Origin: Caryophanales bacterium UBA6448
GTDB taxonomy: Bacteria; Bacillota_I; Bacilli_A; RF39; UBA660
DNA length: 14,804 bases
Assembly (NCBI GenBank): GCA_002439555.1
Contig: DJOC01000048.1
Location: 24,058-38,861, forward strand
Direction of reading: 5' to 3'
The first letter of the stretch is position 1. Each line of letters starts with the position of its first letter. Of the stretch, positions 1-6,009 are shown piece after piece. Made by a program: the position numbers and the translations under genes. The notes beneath the pieces were generated by a model. It was not told the DNA's origin and did no database searches. It worked only from the letters and a program-made list of their open reading frames with translations.

Positions 1-960
1 TCAAATATAAACGAAGATGTTTTAGATAAAACACTATTAATTGAACTTCGAAATAAAGATGATCAGACTTTAATAAGTGTCTTAGGTATAGAGCAACAAA
101 CTTTAAAATATAATCTATATCTTAGTTCAGATACATATATTGATTTAAATGGTACAATTAGTAAAAATAATATTTATACCTCAGATAGTGCTCTTATGAC
201 AATAACCACTAATTTCGAAGAACATGATAATGTAAAGGATACAACCTATGGTGATGAAAAACTAGGTGTTAAAATATCAATTTATGATAAAAATGGTACA
301 TTATTAAGTGGCCAAGATTTAATGGGTTTAAAATTTAATTATAAAGGATCGTCATATTTTCCAAACTCCAAAGGAGAAACTAGAATTAAAATAAGTGATA
401 AAGTTGCTAATACTTTAAGTTATATTACTTTAGATACTGGAACTAGTCAAATAGCCTCAGGAAGTTATAAAATAGTAATCGAAGCATTTGGAAGTTATGA
501 TGGAATGTATTATGGTACACAGTCACTTAAGAAAATAGAATTTGATGTAAACTTTATTGATAGCCCATATGGTTTAAAAATAAGTACTAATAGCAACTTT
601 ATGTTTATTGATAAAACTACAGGTAAAAACTTTATTGATACGCAAAATTATCCAATAAAAGTAAATTATAGTTCAAATTTAGAAAATCCTAATATAAGAA
701 TTAAACTAATGCGAAGAAAATATGATACAATATATTCAATGGAATATGAAGATGTAAGTATTAATGATTATATTCAAAATCCATTAAGGGCAACATCAAC
801 TCCATTTGAATACTACTTTATTGAAAACCCTACAGAAAGTATAGATTATACATTTATTATGAAGGAAAACTTAATAAGTGGAACATATAGATTAGTACTT
901 AGTTTATATGATAATGATACTTTTATTGGTAGTGTTTATGACTATATCATAATAAAATAG
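1..960 (+). CDS. C-terminal part of a large beta-rich, probably extracellular protein (5' end outside window)
   Basis: The reading frame is open from the first base, so this is the last 319 residues of a longer gene; the ATG at 196 is internal and has no ribosome binding site. I do not recognise the family. The sequence is rich in Tyr, Ser, Thr, Asn, Ile and Asp, has no Cys and no obvious membrane segment, and alternates polar and hydrophobic residues as beta sandwiches do. Two similar strand pairs occur near fragment residues 153 (SGSYKIVIEAFGSYDG) and 293 (SGTYRLVLSLYDND), which suggests at least two Ig-like repeat domains. It ends IIIK with no sorting signal. By composition it is probably secreted or surface exposed, but its N-terminus is not visible. 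The next gene starts 11 bases downstream with no terminator between them, so the two are probably co-transcribed. Confidence 0.6.
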   Translation, partial: SNINEDVLDKTLLIELRNKDDQTLISVLGIEQQTLKYNLYLSSDTYIDLNGTISKNNIYTSDSALMTITTNFEEHDNVKDTTYGDEKLGVKISIYDKNGTLLSGQDLMGLKFNYKGSSYFPNSKGETRIKISDKVANTLSYITLDTGTSQIASGSYKIVIEAFGSYDGMYYGTQSLKKIEFDVNFIDSPYGLKISTNSNFMFIDKTTGKNFIDTQNYPIKVNYSSNLENPNIRIKLMRRKYDTIYSMEYEDVSINDYIQNPLRATSTPFEYYFIENPTESIDYTFIMKENLISGTYRLVLSLYDNDTFIGSVYDYIIIK

Positions 961-971
961 AAAGGAATAAT

Positions 972-1079
972 ATGGTAAAAAAAGATATTGAATTATTAAC
1001 TGATAATGAACTTATCACATTATATAAAGAGCTTGATAAGTTTATTAAGTTTTTAGAAAGTGAAGATCAAAATGAATGA
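972..1079 (+). CDS. 35-residue small protein of unknown function
   Basis: A short frame starts at ATG 972 behind a good ribosome binding site (AAAGGA at 961-966 region, five bases before the start) and stops at TGA 1077-1079. The product starts MVKKDIELLTDNELITLYKE and is highly charged, with heptad-like Leu/Ile spacing that fits a single amphipathic helix or short coiled coil. It has no signal peptide. Its last eight bases overlap the start of the next gene (ATGAATGA), the usual arrangement for translational coupling, so the two proteins may act together. Support comes from the ribosome binding site, the spacing and the overlap; I do not recognise the family. Confidence 0.55.
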   Translation: MVKKDIELLTDNELITLYKELDKFIKFLESEDQNE

Positions 1080-2511
1080 ATATTTAAATAAGTTGCAAGC
1101 ATATAAAGATATGCTTGCTTCACTTCCTCAAAATAATATAAAAAATAGAAAAGTTTATCACGAAAATCTTAAAAATATATATGATAAAGAAATAGGGGTA
1201 TTAAATAATTTACATGAGGAAATACAAAAAAGAATGACATCATATTTAAATGTAAAAGAAAACCCTGAAATTTTAGTTCTTAATAAAAACATTAGTGATA
1301 TAAGACAAAACTTAATTATTACAAATATTTATGCTTCCTCTTATGAAAAAAGTGGACTAGATATATTGCTTTATAATCTTACACATTATTATAAGACTGA
1401 TTTATCAGATATTTTTGAAACAATTGGTAAAGTAAATGATCTATTTAAATGTGTAAATATTAACCTTTCTAGCAATGACTTTAATTATAGTTATTATAGT
1501 AATGCTTTAATGGATACATATTTAAATAATCAAAATATTTTAAAAGAAAAATTCGATGAAATATATTGGAAATGTCCTGATATAATAACACATCTTGCTT
1601 TAAACTATAAGTATTTGTACTATCAAAATATAAAAGTTTTCGAGGATTATTATAATAAAATAAATGTTGATAATATTATATCATCATATCAAGAATTTAT
1701 AAGTAAAAAAGATATGCTTATTATTCAAGATAAATATTTATTATTAAATGATTTATTAAATGGTAATAAAAATATTAAAGATTATGAAAAAGTACCTAGT
1801 ATTATTAATGAATTATTTAAGGGTTCTTTGCAAGAAAATGAATATTTAGATTTATATAACTCTTTAATAGAATATAAAGAATATAATGAATGTTTACCAG
1901 TAATCGAAGATATTAAGAAAAGTAAAACTGATTCTAAAAATTTATCAGTGAATATTAAGAAAAATATAATTAAAAAAGAAAAACAACTATTTAAAGAAAA
2001 TAAAAAAATAATAAGTAGTATTAGAAAATCAAAATCTAATAAAATTCAATATTATAATAATTTAATAAATAATGATATTAATGCATTAAAAGATATGTAT
2101 GAAGAATATGAAAAAGCCTTGTTTCTTACAAAAGTTAACCTTTTAAAAGAGGAAGACACTATTTATAATATACTACTTCTTGCGTGCTCTAATTATAATT
2201 ATTTAATTGAATTTACAAAAGAAAATAATATAGATTTCAATTATATTTATAATGTTTTAATACATATAGTTTATAGTCCATATAATAATTTAATTAATAA
2301 TCTATTTATTAAGGATGAAAAAGATTTATCTTTAATTATAATTGATAAATATAACTTATATGGAGGAAAACTTAATAAAGAAATGCTTACAAAAGATAAT
2401 ATTGATAATCTTATTAATAATCTTAAATTAATAATTGATAGTTTTTATATAAAAAAATATAATCTTACAGAAGAAAAAATTAGTTTTATAAAGGAAAGTA
2501 GGGAAATATAA
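1072..2511 (+). CDS. Hypothetical 479-residue helical protein
   Basis: This is a large cytoplasmic-looking protein with no signal peptide or membrane helix. It is rich in Lys, Asn, Ile, Leu, Tyr and Glu, with many predicted helices and a strongly basic, coiled-coil-like stretch around residues 285-350. I could not assign it to a family. I chose ATG 1072 because it overlaps the stop of the 35-residue gene; a GTG at 1060 in the same frame would add four residues but has no better ribosome binding site. The coding sequence is long, uninterrupted and typical of the AT-rich host. Co-transcription with the two genes before it is likely. It stops just before the promoter of the peptidase/TasA-like operon, and one arm of that promoter's inverted repeat covers its stop codon. 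Confidence 0.75.
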   Translation: MNEYLNKLQAYKDMLASLPQNNIKNRKVYHENLKNIYDKEIGVLNNLHEEIQKRMTSYLNVKENPEILVLNKNISDIRQNLIITNIYASSYEKSGLDILLYNLTHYYKTDLSDIFETIGKVNDLFKCVNINLSSNDFNYSYYSNALMDTYLNNQNILKEKFDEIYWKCPDIITHLALNYKYLYYQNIKVFEDYYNKINVDNIISSYQEFISKKDMLIIQDKYLLLNDLLNGNKNIKDYEKVPSIINELFKGSLQENEYLDLYNSLIEYKEYNECLPVIEDIKKSKTDSKNLSVNIKKNIIKKEKQLFKENKKIISSIRKSKSNKIQYYNNLINNDINALKDMYEEYEKALFLTKVNLLKEEDTIYNILLLACSNYNYLIEFTKENNIDFNYIYNVLIHIVYSPYNNLINNLFIKDEKDLSLIIIDKYNLYGGKLNKEMLTKDNIDNLINNLKLIIDSFYIKKYNLTEEKISFIKESREI

Positions 2512-2546
2512 CATATTAATTGCATTAAAAAAATTATTATGTTATA
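2507..2546. repeat. 9-bp perfect inverted repeat over a promoter (putative operator)
   Basis: TATAACATA at 2507-2515 is mirrored exactly by TATGTTATA at 2538-2546, with 22 bases between the arms and 31 bases from arm centre to arm centre, close to three helical turns. The left arm covers the stop codon of the upstream gene. The right arm covers the extended -10 element of the promoter at 2520-2548, and the -35 lies between the arms. The geometry fits a dimeric repressor that could block RNA polymerase. In DNA this AT-rich a chance repeat is possible. Confidence 0.4.
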
Positions 2547-2548
2547 CT
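2520..2548 (+). promoter_or_regulatory. Sigma-A-type promoter of the signal peptidase/TasA-like operon
   Basis: The -35 box TTGCAT (2520-2525) is followed after 17 bases by TATACT (2543-2548), which is preceded by TG at 2540-2541, giving an extended -10. Transcription would start near 2555, leaving a leader of about a dozen bases with the GGTGGT ribosome binding site at 2557-2562. The inverted repeat at 2507-2546 overlaps it. Confidence 0.7.
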
Positions 2549-2567
2549 TAAAATGTGGTGGTAGAAA

Positions 2568-3095
2568 ATGAAAAAAGTATTGAAAATAATCGGAATAATA
2601 TTAATAAGTATTTACAGTATTATGGCTATAGCACTTACTGTATGCTTACTAAATTATAATGAATTTAAAATTACTGTTTTAAATGATAAATCATTAATAA
2701 TAGTTAAAGATAATGAACTTGAACCGACATATAAAAAAGGCGATTTGATTATTGCTACGAAAAATCCTAATAAGGATGTAAAGAAGGGTGATAAAGTTTT
2801 CTTTTATATGCAAGAGGATGATGAAATAACAATTAATATTGGTAGTGTTGTTGATAAACAAAATATTAATGCTGAGGAAGCAACTTATACAATGAATGGT
2901 GATTATAGTATTTCTTCAGAATATTTTATAGGTAAAACTGAAACAAGCAAAGTATATCATAATGTAGGATCTATATTAAGTGTACTTGAATCAAGAATAG
3001 GATTTTTATTTATAATTATATTTCCAATTTTAATCTTCTTTATATATGAAATTTTTATTGTTATTCAAGAAATAAAGAAACCTGATGAAGAATAA
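2568..3095 (+). CDS. Signal peptidase I (S26) homologue lacking catalytic residues
   Basis: This 175-residue protein has an N-terminal membrane helix (about residues 7-28), an S26 peptidase core and a second membrane helix (about 145-166), the layout of SipW/ER-type signal peptidases. The core still reads LEPTYKKGDLIIA, the signature around the active-site serine, but where the family has SMEPT this protein has ELEPT, so Ser is Glu50. The conserved His region (ITHRI) is ITINI, losing His at residue 89. KGDAN has become NGDYS at 110-114, keeping only the Asp. It should therefore be unable to cleave. The nearby intact peptidase at 3680-4192 is a clear paralogue. A known parallel is the inactive SpsA beside active SpsB in Staphylococcus. 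It may be an accessory or chaperone for substrates. It is first in the operon, and its end overlaps the next gene by 11 bases. Confidence 0.75.
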   Translation: MKKVLKIIGIILISIYSIMAIALTVCLLNYNEFKITVLNDKSLIIVKDNELEPTYKKGDLIIATKNPNKDVKKGDKVFFYMQEDDEITINIGSVVDKQNINAEEATYTMNGDYSISSEYFIGKTETSKVYHNVGSILSVLESRIGFLFIIIFPILIFFIYEIFIVIQEIKKPDEE

Positions 3096-3651
3096 AATAT
3101 TATTTATTTTAACAGGTATTGCTTTAATATCAATGATATTTTTTGTAAAATCCTCTTATGCAATATTTGATTCAAAAAAAAATATGGTTGTTAAGACAGA
3201 TATTGCTAAATGGCAAGTTTTAGTAAATAGTAATAATATAAACTCTGAAGAGGACTTTGTAATAGATAGTTTTAATAGTGATAATCCTTATGTTGCCGAA
3301 GGAAAAATTGCTCCAGATGTAAGTGGGTATTTCGATATAGAAATAGATCCTAATGGTACCCAGGTATCTTTTACTTATGAAATTAGTTTTGACTTTAGCA
3401 CATTGGATGAAAGATTTACCATAGATAGTGTAATTGAAACAAATGGATATGAAATAACAAATGAAGATGATAAATATTTTGGTAAAATTTTATTAAATGA
3501 TATAAAAAATAATGTTAAACATAGTATTAGAGTTTATATAAAATGGCTTAATAATGAAGATAATAATGAAATTGATAGTAACATTGGGGTAGAAAAGGGT
3601 TATAGTATTAATATACCAGTTAGTATATCGATTAAACAATTTTTAGGATAA
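3085..3651 (+). CDS. Small TasA-like secreted protein (SipW-type signal peptide)
   Basis: A 188-residue protein begins with Lys residues and a hydrophobic helix (about 5-22) ending in SSYA at 23-26, followed by IFDSKKN. This is the pattern of SipW-dependent signal peptides, in which a [ST]YA is cut just before an aromatic or Phe-containing mature start. The mature part is acidic, Cys-free and beta-strand rich, with an AKWQVLVN motif near residue 41 that I associate with TasA/camelysin-like proteins. The assignment rests on the signal peptide and on lying between two peptidase genes; the family link is tentative. Its ATG lies within the last codons of the preceding gene with no clear ribosome binding site of its own, so its translation is probably coupled. 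A role as fibre subunit or assembly factor is inferred. Confidence 0.6.
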   Translation: MKNKILFILTGIALISMIFFVKSSYAIFDSKKNMVVKTDIAKWQVLVNSNNINSEEDFVIDSFNSDNPYVAEGKIAPDVSGYFDIEIDPNGTQVSFTYEISFDFSTLDERFTIDSVIETNGYEITNEDDKYFGKILLNDIKNNVKHSIRVYIKWLNNEDNNEIDSNIGVEKGYSINIPVSISIKQFLG

Positions 3652-3679
3652 TAAATGGATTTTTATTGGTGATGATATA

Positions 3680-4192
3680 ATGAAAGTAATTAAAAAAATC
3701 AGTACAATTGTAATAAATTTTTTAATGGCTATTGTCACTATAATAGTCCTTTTTTTAATGTATAGATTTATTATGATTAAAGTTTATCATAAAAATTATG
3801 TATCGACATTTGGTTATAGTATGTTTGAGATTGCTACAGGTAGTATGGAACCCACTTTAAATGTTTATGATTTTATTTTAGTAAAAAGTGATAAAAATTT
3901 AAAAGTAAATGATATTATAACTTATAAAGAAGACGATAGTTTTATTACTCATAGAATTATAAGCATAGAGGGTGATAATTTAATTACAAAAGGCGATGCA
4001 AATAATAGTGAAGATAAAATAATTAATAAAGATAAAGTTATTGGTAAAGTTGTAAAAATATTTCCTAAACTTGGAATTATCAAAAATATTATAATTACTC
4101 CGAAAATAATGATAAGTTTTCTAATATTTATTTTACTATTGAACTTGTCATTATCATATAAACCTAAGAAGGAGGAAAATAAAAATGATTGA
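3680..4192 (+). CDS. sipW: SipW/ER-type signal peptidase I (S26B), catalytically intact
   Basis: This 170-residue membrane peptidase removes signal peptides from exported proteins on the outer face of the membrane. It has one N-terminal membrane helix (about 10-33) and one near the C-terminus (about 142-160). The core has GSMEPT with nucleophile Ser55, THR with His91 in place of the Lys used by ordinary bacterial enzymes, and KGDANNSED with Asp106 and Asp112. The Ser/His/Asp set marks the SipW/archaeal/ER class, which in Bacillus matures TasA. The ribosome binding site is GGTGAT (3668-3673), six bases before the ATG. It follows one TasA-like gene and overlaps another by eight bases, so these neighbours, with the large TasA-like protein downstream, are its likely substrates. 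The symbol is given by analogy with B. subtilis. Confidence 0.88.
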   Translation: MKVIKKISTIVINFLMAIVTIIVLFLMYRFIMIKVYHKNYVSTFGYSMFEIATGSMEPTLNVYDFILVKSDKNLKVNDIITYKEDDSFITHRIISIEGDNLITKGDANNSEDKIINKDKVIGKVVKIFPKLGIIKNIIITPKIMISFLIFILLLNLSLSYKPKKEENKND

Positions 4193-4742
4193 TTTAAAAA
4201 GATTTATCAAACTAAATAAAATTACAATATTAATTATAATTATGCTTATTTTATTATTAATAGTGCCAATAACATATTCTTCGTTTTTCTCAAATAAAAA
4301 AACTGATGCTAAAATAGATGCTGCTTATTATGTAATTGATGTAAATAATTATGTTGATGCTATTAAACTTACTGATCTTGTACCAAGCGAAGACAAATAT
4401 ATTTATACATTTAGTATTCAAAATTATAAAGATGATGATATGTGTGAAGTTGATATGATTTATGATTTAATAATTAAAACAACCACCAATTTACCATTAA
4501 AATACGAGCTTTACTTAAATGATAATTTATTAAATGTTAATGAGGAAATTATTACTGATGAATACGGAATGTATTTTAATCAAATAACTGTGGATTCAAA
4601 AGAATTTTCTTACAAAACAAAAGAGCAAGATATTTATAAATTAATGGTAACTTTTCCAAAAGATTATGATGAAAGTGTGATTGATTATACGGTGGAAGGA
4701 ATTATTATAGAAATAAATTCTAAGCAAAAGATAGGTGATTAA
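4185..4742 (+). CDS. Second small TasA-like secreted or membrane-tethered protein
   Basis: The 185-residue product has a basic start, a strong hydrophobic helix (about 13-29) and then ITYSSFFSNKK, close to the SipW-type cleavage pattern with Ser in place of Ala at the site. The mature region is acidic, contains one Cys and looks beta-rich, with a short extracellular domain and no second membrane segment. It starts inside the end of the SipW-like gene (8-base overlap) behind a strong AAGGAGG at 4169-4175, so it is part of the same operon. TasA family membership is inferred from context and signal-peptide form; direct sequence similarity to TasA was not evident by eye. It could be a processed minor subunit, or remain an anchor if cleavage is inefficient. 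Confidence 0.55.
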   Translation: MIDLKRFIKLNKITILIIIMLILLLIVPITYSSFFSNKKTDAKIDAAYYVIDVNNYVDAIKLTDLVPSEDKYIYTFSIQNYKDDDMCEVDMIYDLIIKTTTNLPLKYELYLNDNLLNVNEEIITDEYGMYFNQITVDSKEFSYKTKEQDIYKLMVTFPKDYDESVIDYTVEGIIIEINSKQKIGD

Positions 4743-4804
4743 TGGCATATTTTTAGTAAAAAAAATTTTAAAAAAAAATTTGTCGAATTTTGTCATAAAA
4801 ATTA

Positions 4805-4833
4805 TTGCAATGAAAAAATTAATATGATATACT
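4805..4833 (+). promoter_or_regulatory. Strong extended -10 promoter of the 343-aa TasA-like gene
   Basis: TTGCAA (4805-4810), a 17-base spacer, and TATACT (4828-4833) preceded by TG at 4825-4826 give a near-ideal sigma-A promoter. Upstream, phased A- and T-tracts (about 4757-4780) resemble an UP element. The leader is about 30 bases and ends in AAAAGGAGAG before the ATG at 4872. The separate promoter and the terminator at 5902-5925 make this a stand-alone, probably abundant transcript. Confidence 0.75.
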
Positions 4834-4871
4834 TTAATAGTAACATAGGAGAAAATAAAAGGAGAGTTGTT

Positions 4872-5903
4872 ATGGAAGAGAAAGATTTAAGAAAACAGAA
4901 TCGTAGAAAGAGAAAAAAGTATAGACTTTTGATACTACTTTTATTACTTTTTGGTACTGGTATAATGCTTGCAACATCAACTTATGCATGGTTTACCGCT
5001 AATAAAACGGTATCAATTGGTACATTACAAGTACAAATAGAGGCTAAAAATGGTATTCAAATTTCTGCAGATGGAACAAATTGGAAATCAATAGTTCAAA
5101 AGACGGATTTAACTAGTGCAAGTGCTACTTATGCTGCTGCTAAAAATCAATTACCTGATGTTTTAGAGGCTGTATCAACTGGTGGTGTTGTTGACACTAA
5201 TGGTCAATTACCAATGTATTATGGAAATATTGGTACTAATGCAGATGGTAATTATATACTAACTGCAACTAAAGAAACTGATGCAAATGCTACTACAGGT
5301 AAATATATTGCGTTTGACTTATTCTTTAAAGTTGATAAAGAATCTGATATTTGGATTACGCCAACATCTGGTGTAAAGACTACTGATACAAGTGATACTG
5401 GTATTAAAAATGCTTCAAGAATTGCGTTTGTTGTATTAGGTAATACAACAGCCGGTGATACAGTAGAAAATATCCAAAAACTAAATGATGGTACTGATTC
5501 AAAAACTTATATTTGGGAACCAAATTATAATACACATACTCCAGCAGGTATTGCAAATGCTCGTGACGTATATGGTGTAACTACTACCGCTGATAATGCT
5601 ATCTTACCTTATTCTGGAGTAATAGACGCAGTTACTGATGATGATAATGTTCTTTTAGGAGATGCTACTCAAGCAAAAGATGCTGCTAAATTTAAAGATG
5701 TAGCTATTACTTATCAAACTAAAACGGGATTTACACATTATATTCCAGCATTTAAATTATCTAATGGTGTTACTAAAGTTAGAATTTATATGTGGGTTGA
5801 AGGTCAAGATGTAGATTGTGAAAACAACGCTTCAAACGGAAATATTACTTTTGATTTACAAATTACGACTGAACTTCCTGAGGGTGCTTCTACAACTGAA
5901 TAA
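4872..5903 (+). CDS. Major TasA-like secreted protein with SipW-type signal peptide
   Basis: The 343-residue protein has a very basic N-terminus (KQNRRKRKKYR), a Leu-rich helix (about 19-35) and STYA at 36-39 before WFTANKTVSIGTLQVQIEA, the hallmark of SipW-cleaved TasA/CalY-type proteins. The mature domain is rich in Thr, Ala, Asp and Gly with a single Cys near residue 316, and ends with strands around VRIYMWVEGQDVDCENN, a segment I recall from TasA-like proteins of other Bacillota. There is no sorting motif, so release or self-assembly is expected. I chose ATG 4872 because AAAAGGAGAG precedes it and the in-frame ATG at 4824 lies inside the promoter. The gene is visibly richer in G+C than its neighbours, as highly expressed genes in AT-rich hosts often are. 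A fibre or surface-layer subunit role is inferred. Confidence 0.75.
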   Translation: MEEKDLRKQNRRKRKKYRLLILLLLLFGTGIMLATSTYAWFTANKTVSIGTLQVQIEAKNGIQISADGTNWKSIVQKTDLTSASATYAAAKNQLPDVLEAVSTGGVVDTNGQLPMYYGNIGTNADGNYILTATKETDANATTGKYIAFDLFFKVDKESDIWITPTSGVKTTDTSDTGIKNASRIAFVVLGNTTAGDTVENIQKLNDGTDSKTYIWEPNYNTHTPAGIANARDVYGVTTTADNAILPYSGVIDAVTDDDNVLLGDATQAKDAAKFKDVAITYQTKTGFTHYIPAFKLSNGVTKVRIYMWVEGQDVDCENNASNGNITFDLQITTELPEGASTTE

Positions 5904-5925
5904 AAAGCCAATTTGGCTTTTTTTT
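5902..5925 (+). terminator. Intrinsic terminator after the TasA-like gene
   Basis: AAAAAGCCA (5902-5910) pairs with TGGCTTTTT (5914-5922) across a three-base loop and runs into T's up to 5925. It begins in the stop codon, so it ends the transcript immediately after the gene. Confidence 0.85.
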
Positions 5926-5952
5926 AGTTTACACATAGATTAATTTTGAACC

Positions 5953-5982
5953 TTGAAAAAAGGTACTATTCAATGGTACAAT
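5953..5982 (+). promoter_or_regulatory. Extended -10 promoter of the beta-helix surface protein
   Basis: TTGAAA (5953-5958) and TACAAT (5977-5982) are 18 bases apart, and TG at 5974-5975 extends the -10. A direct repeat GGTAC (5962-5966 and 5975-5979) lies in the spacer and could be a regulator site, although five bases is short. The ribosome binding site AAGGAGG (5998-6004) is near perfect, five bases before the ATG at 6010. Confidence 0.65.
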
Positions 5983-6009
5983 TAACTTGTAAATAGTAAG
6001 GAGGATATT

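Noticed and set aside
4757..4780. A/T-rich run after the second TasA-like gene as a terminator
   Set aside because: No G-C stem; better explained as upstream A-tracts of the promoter at 4805.
4824..4871. Upstream ATG extension of the TasA-like gene
   Set aside because: The ATG at 4824 lies within the promoter's spacer, so it would not be transcribed; ATG 4872 has AAAAGGAGAG in front.
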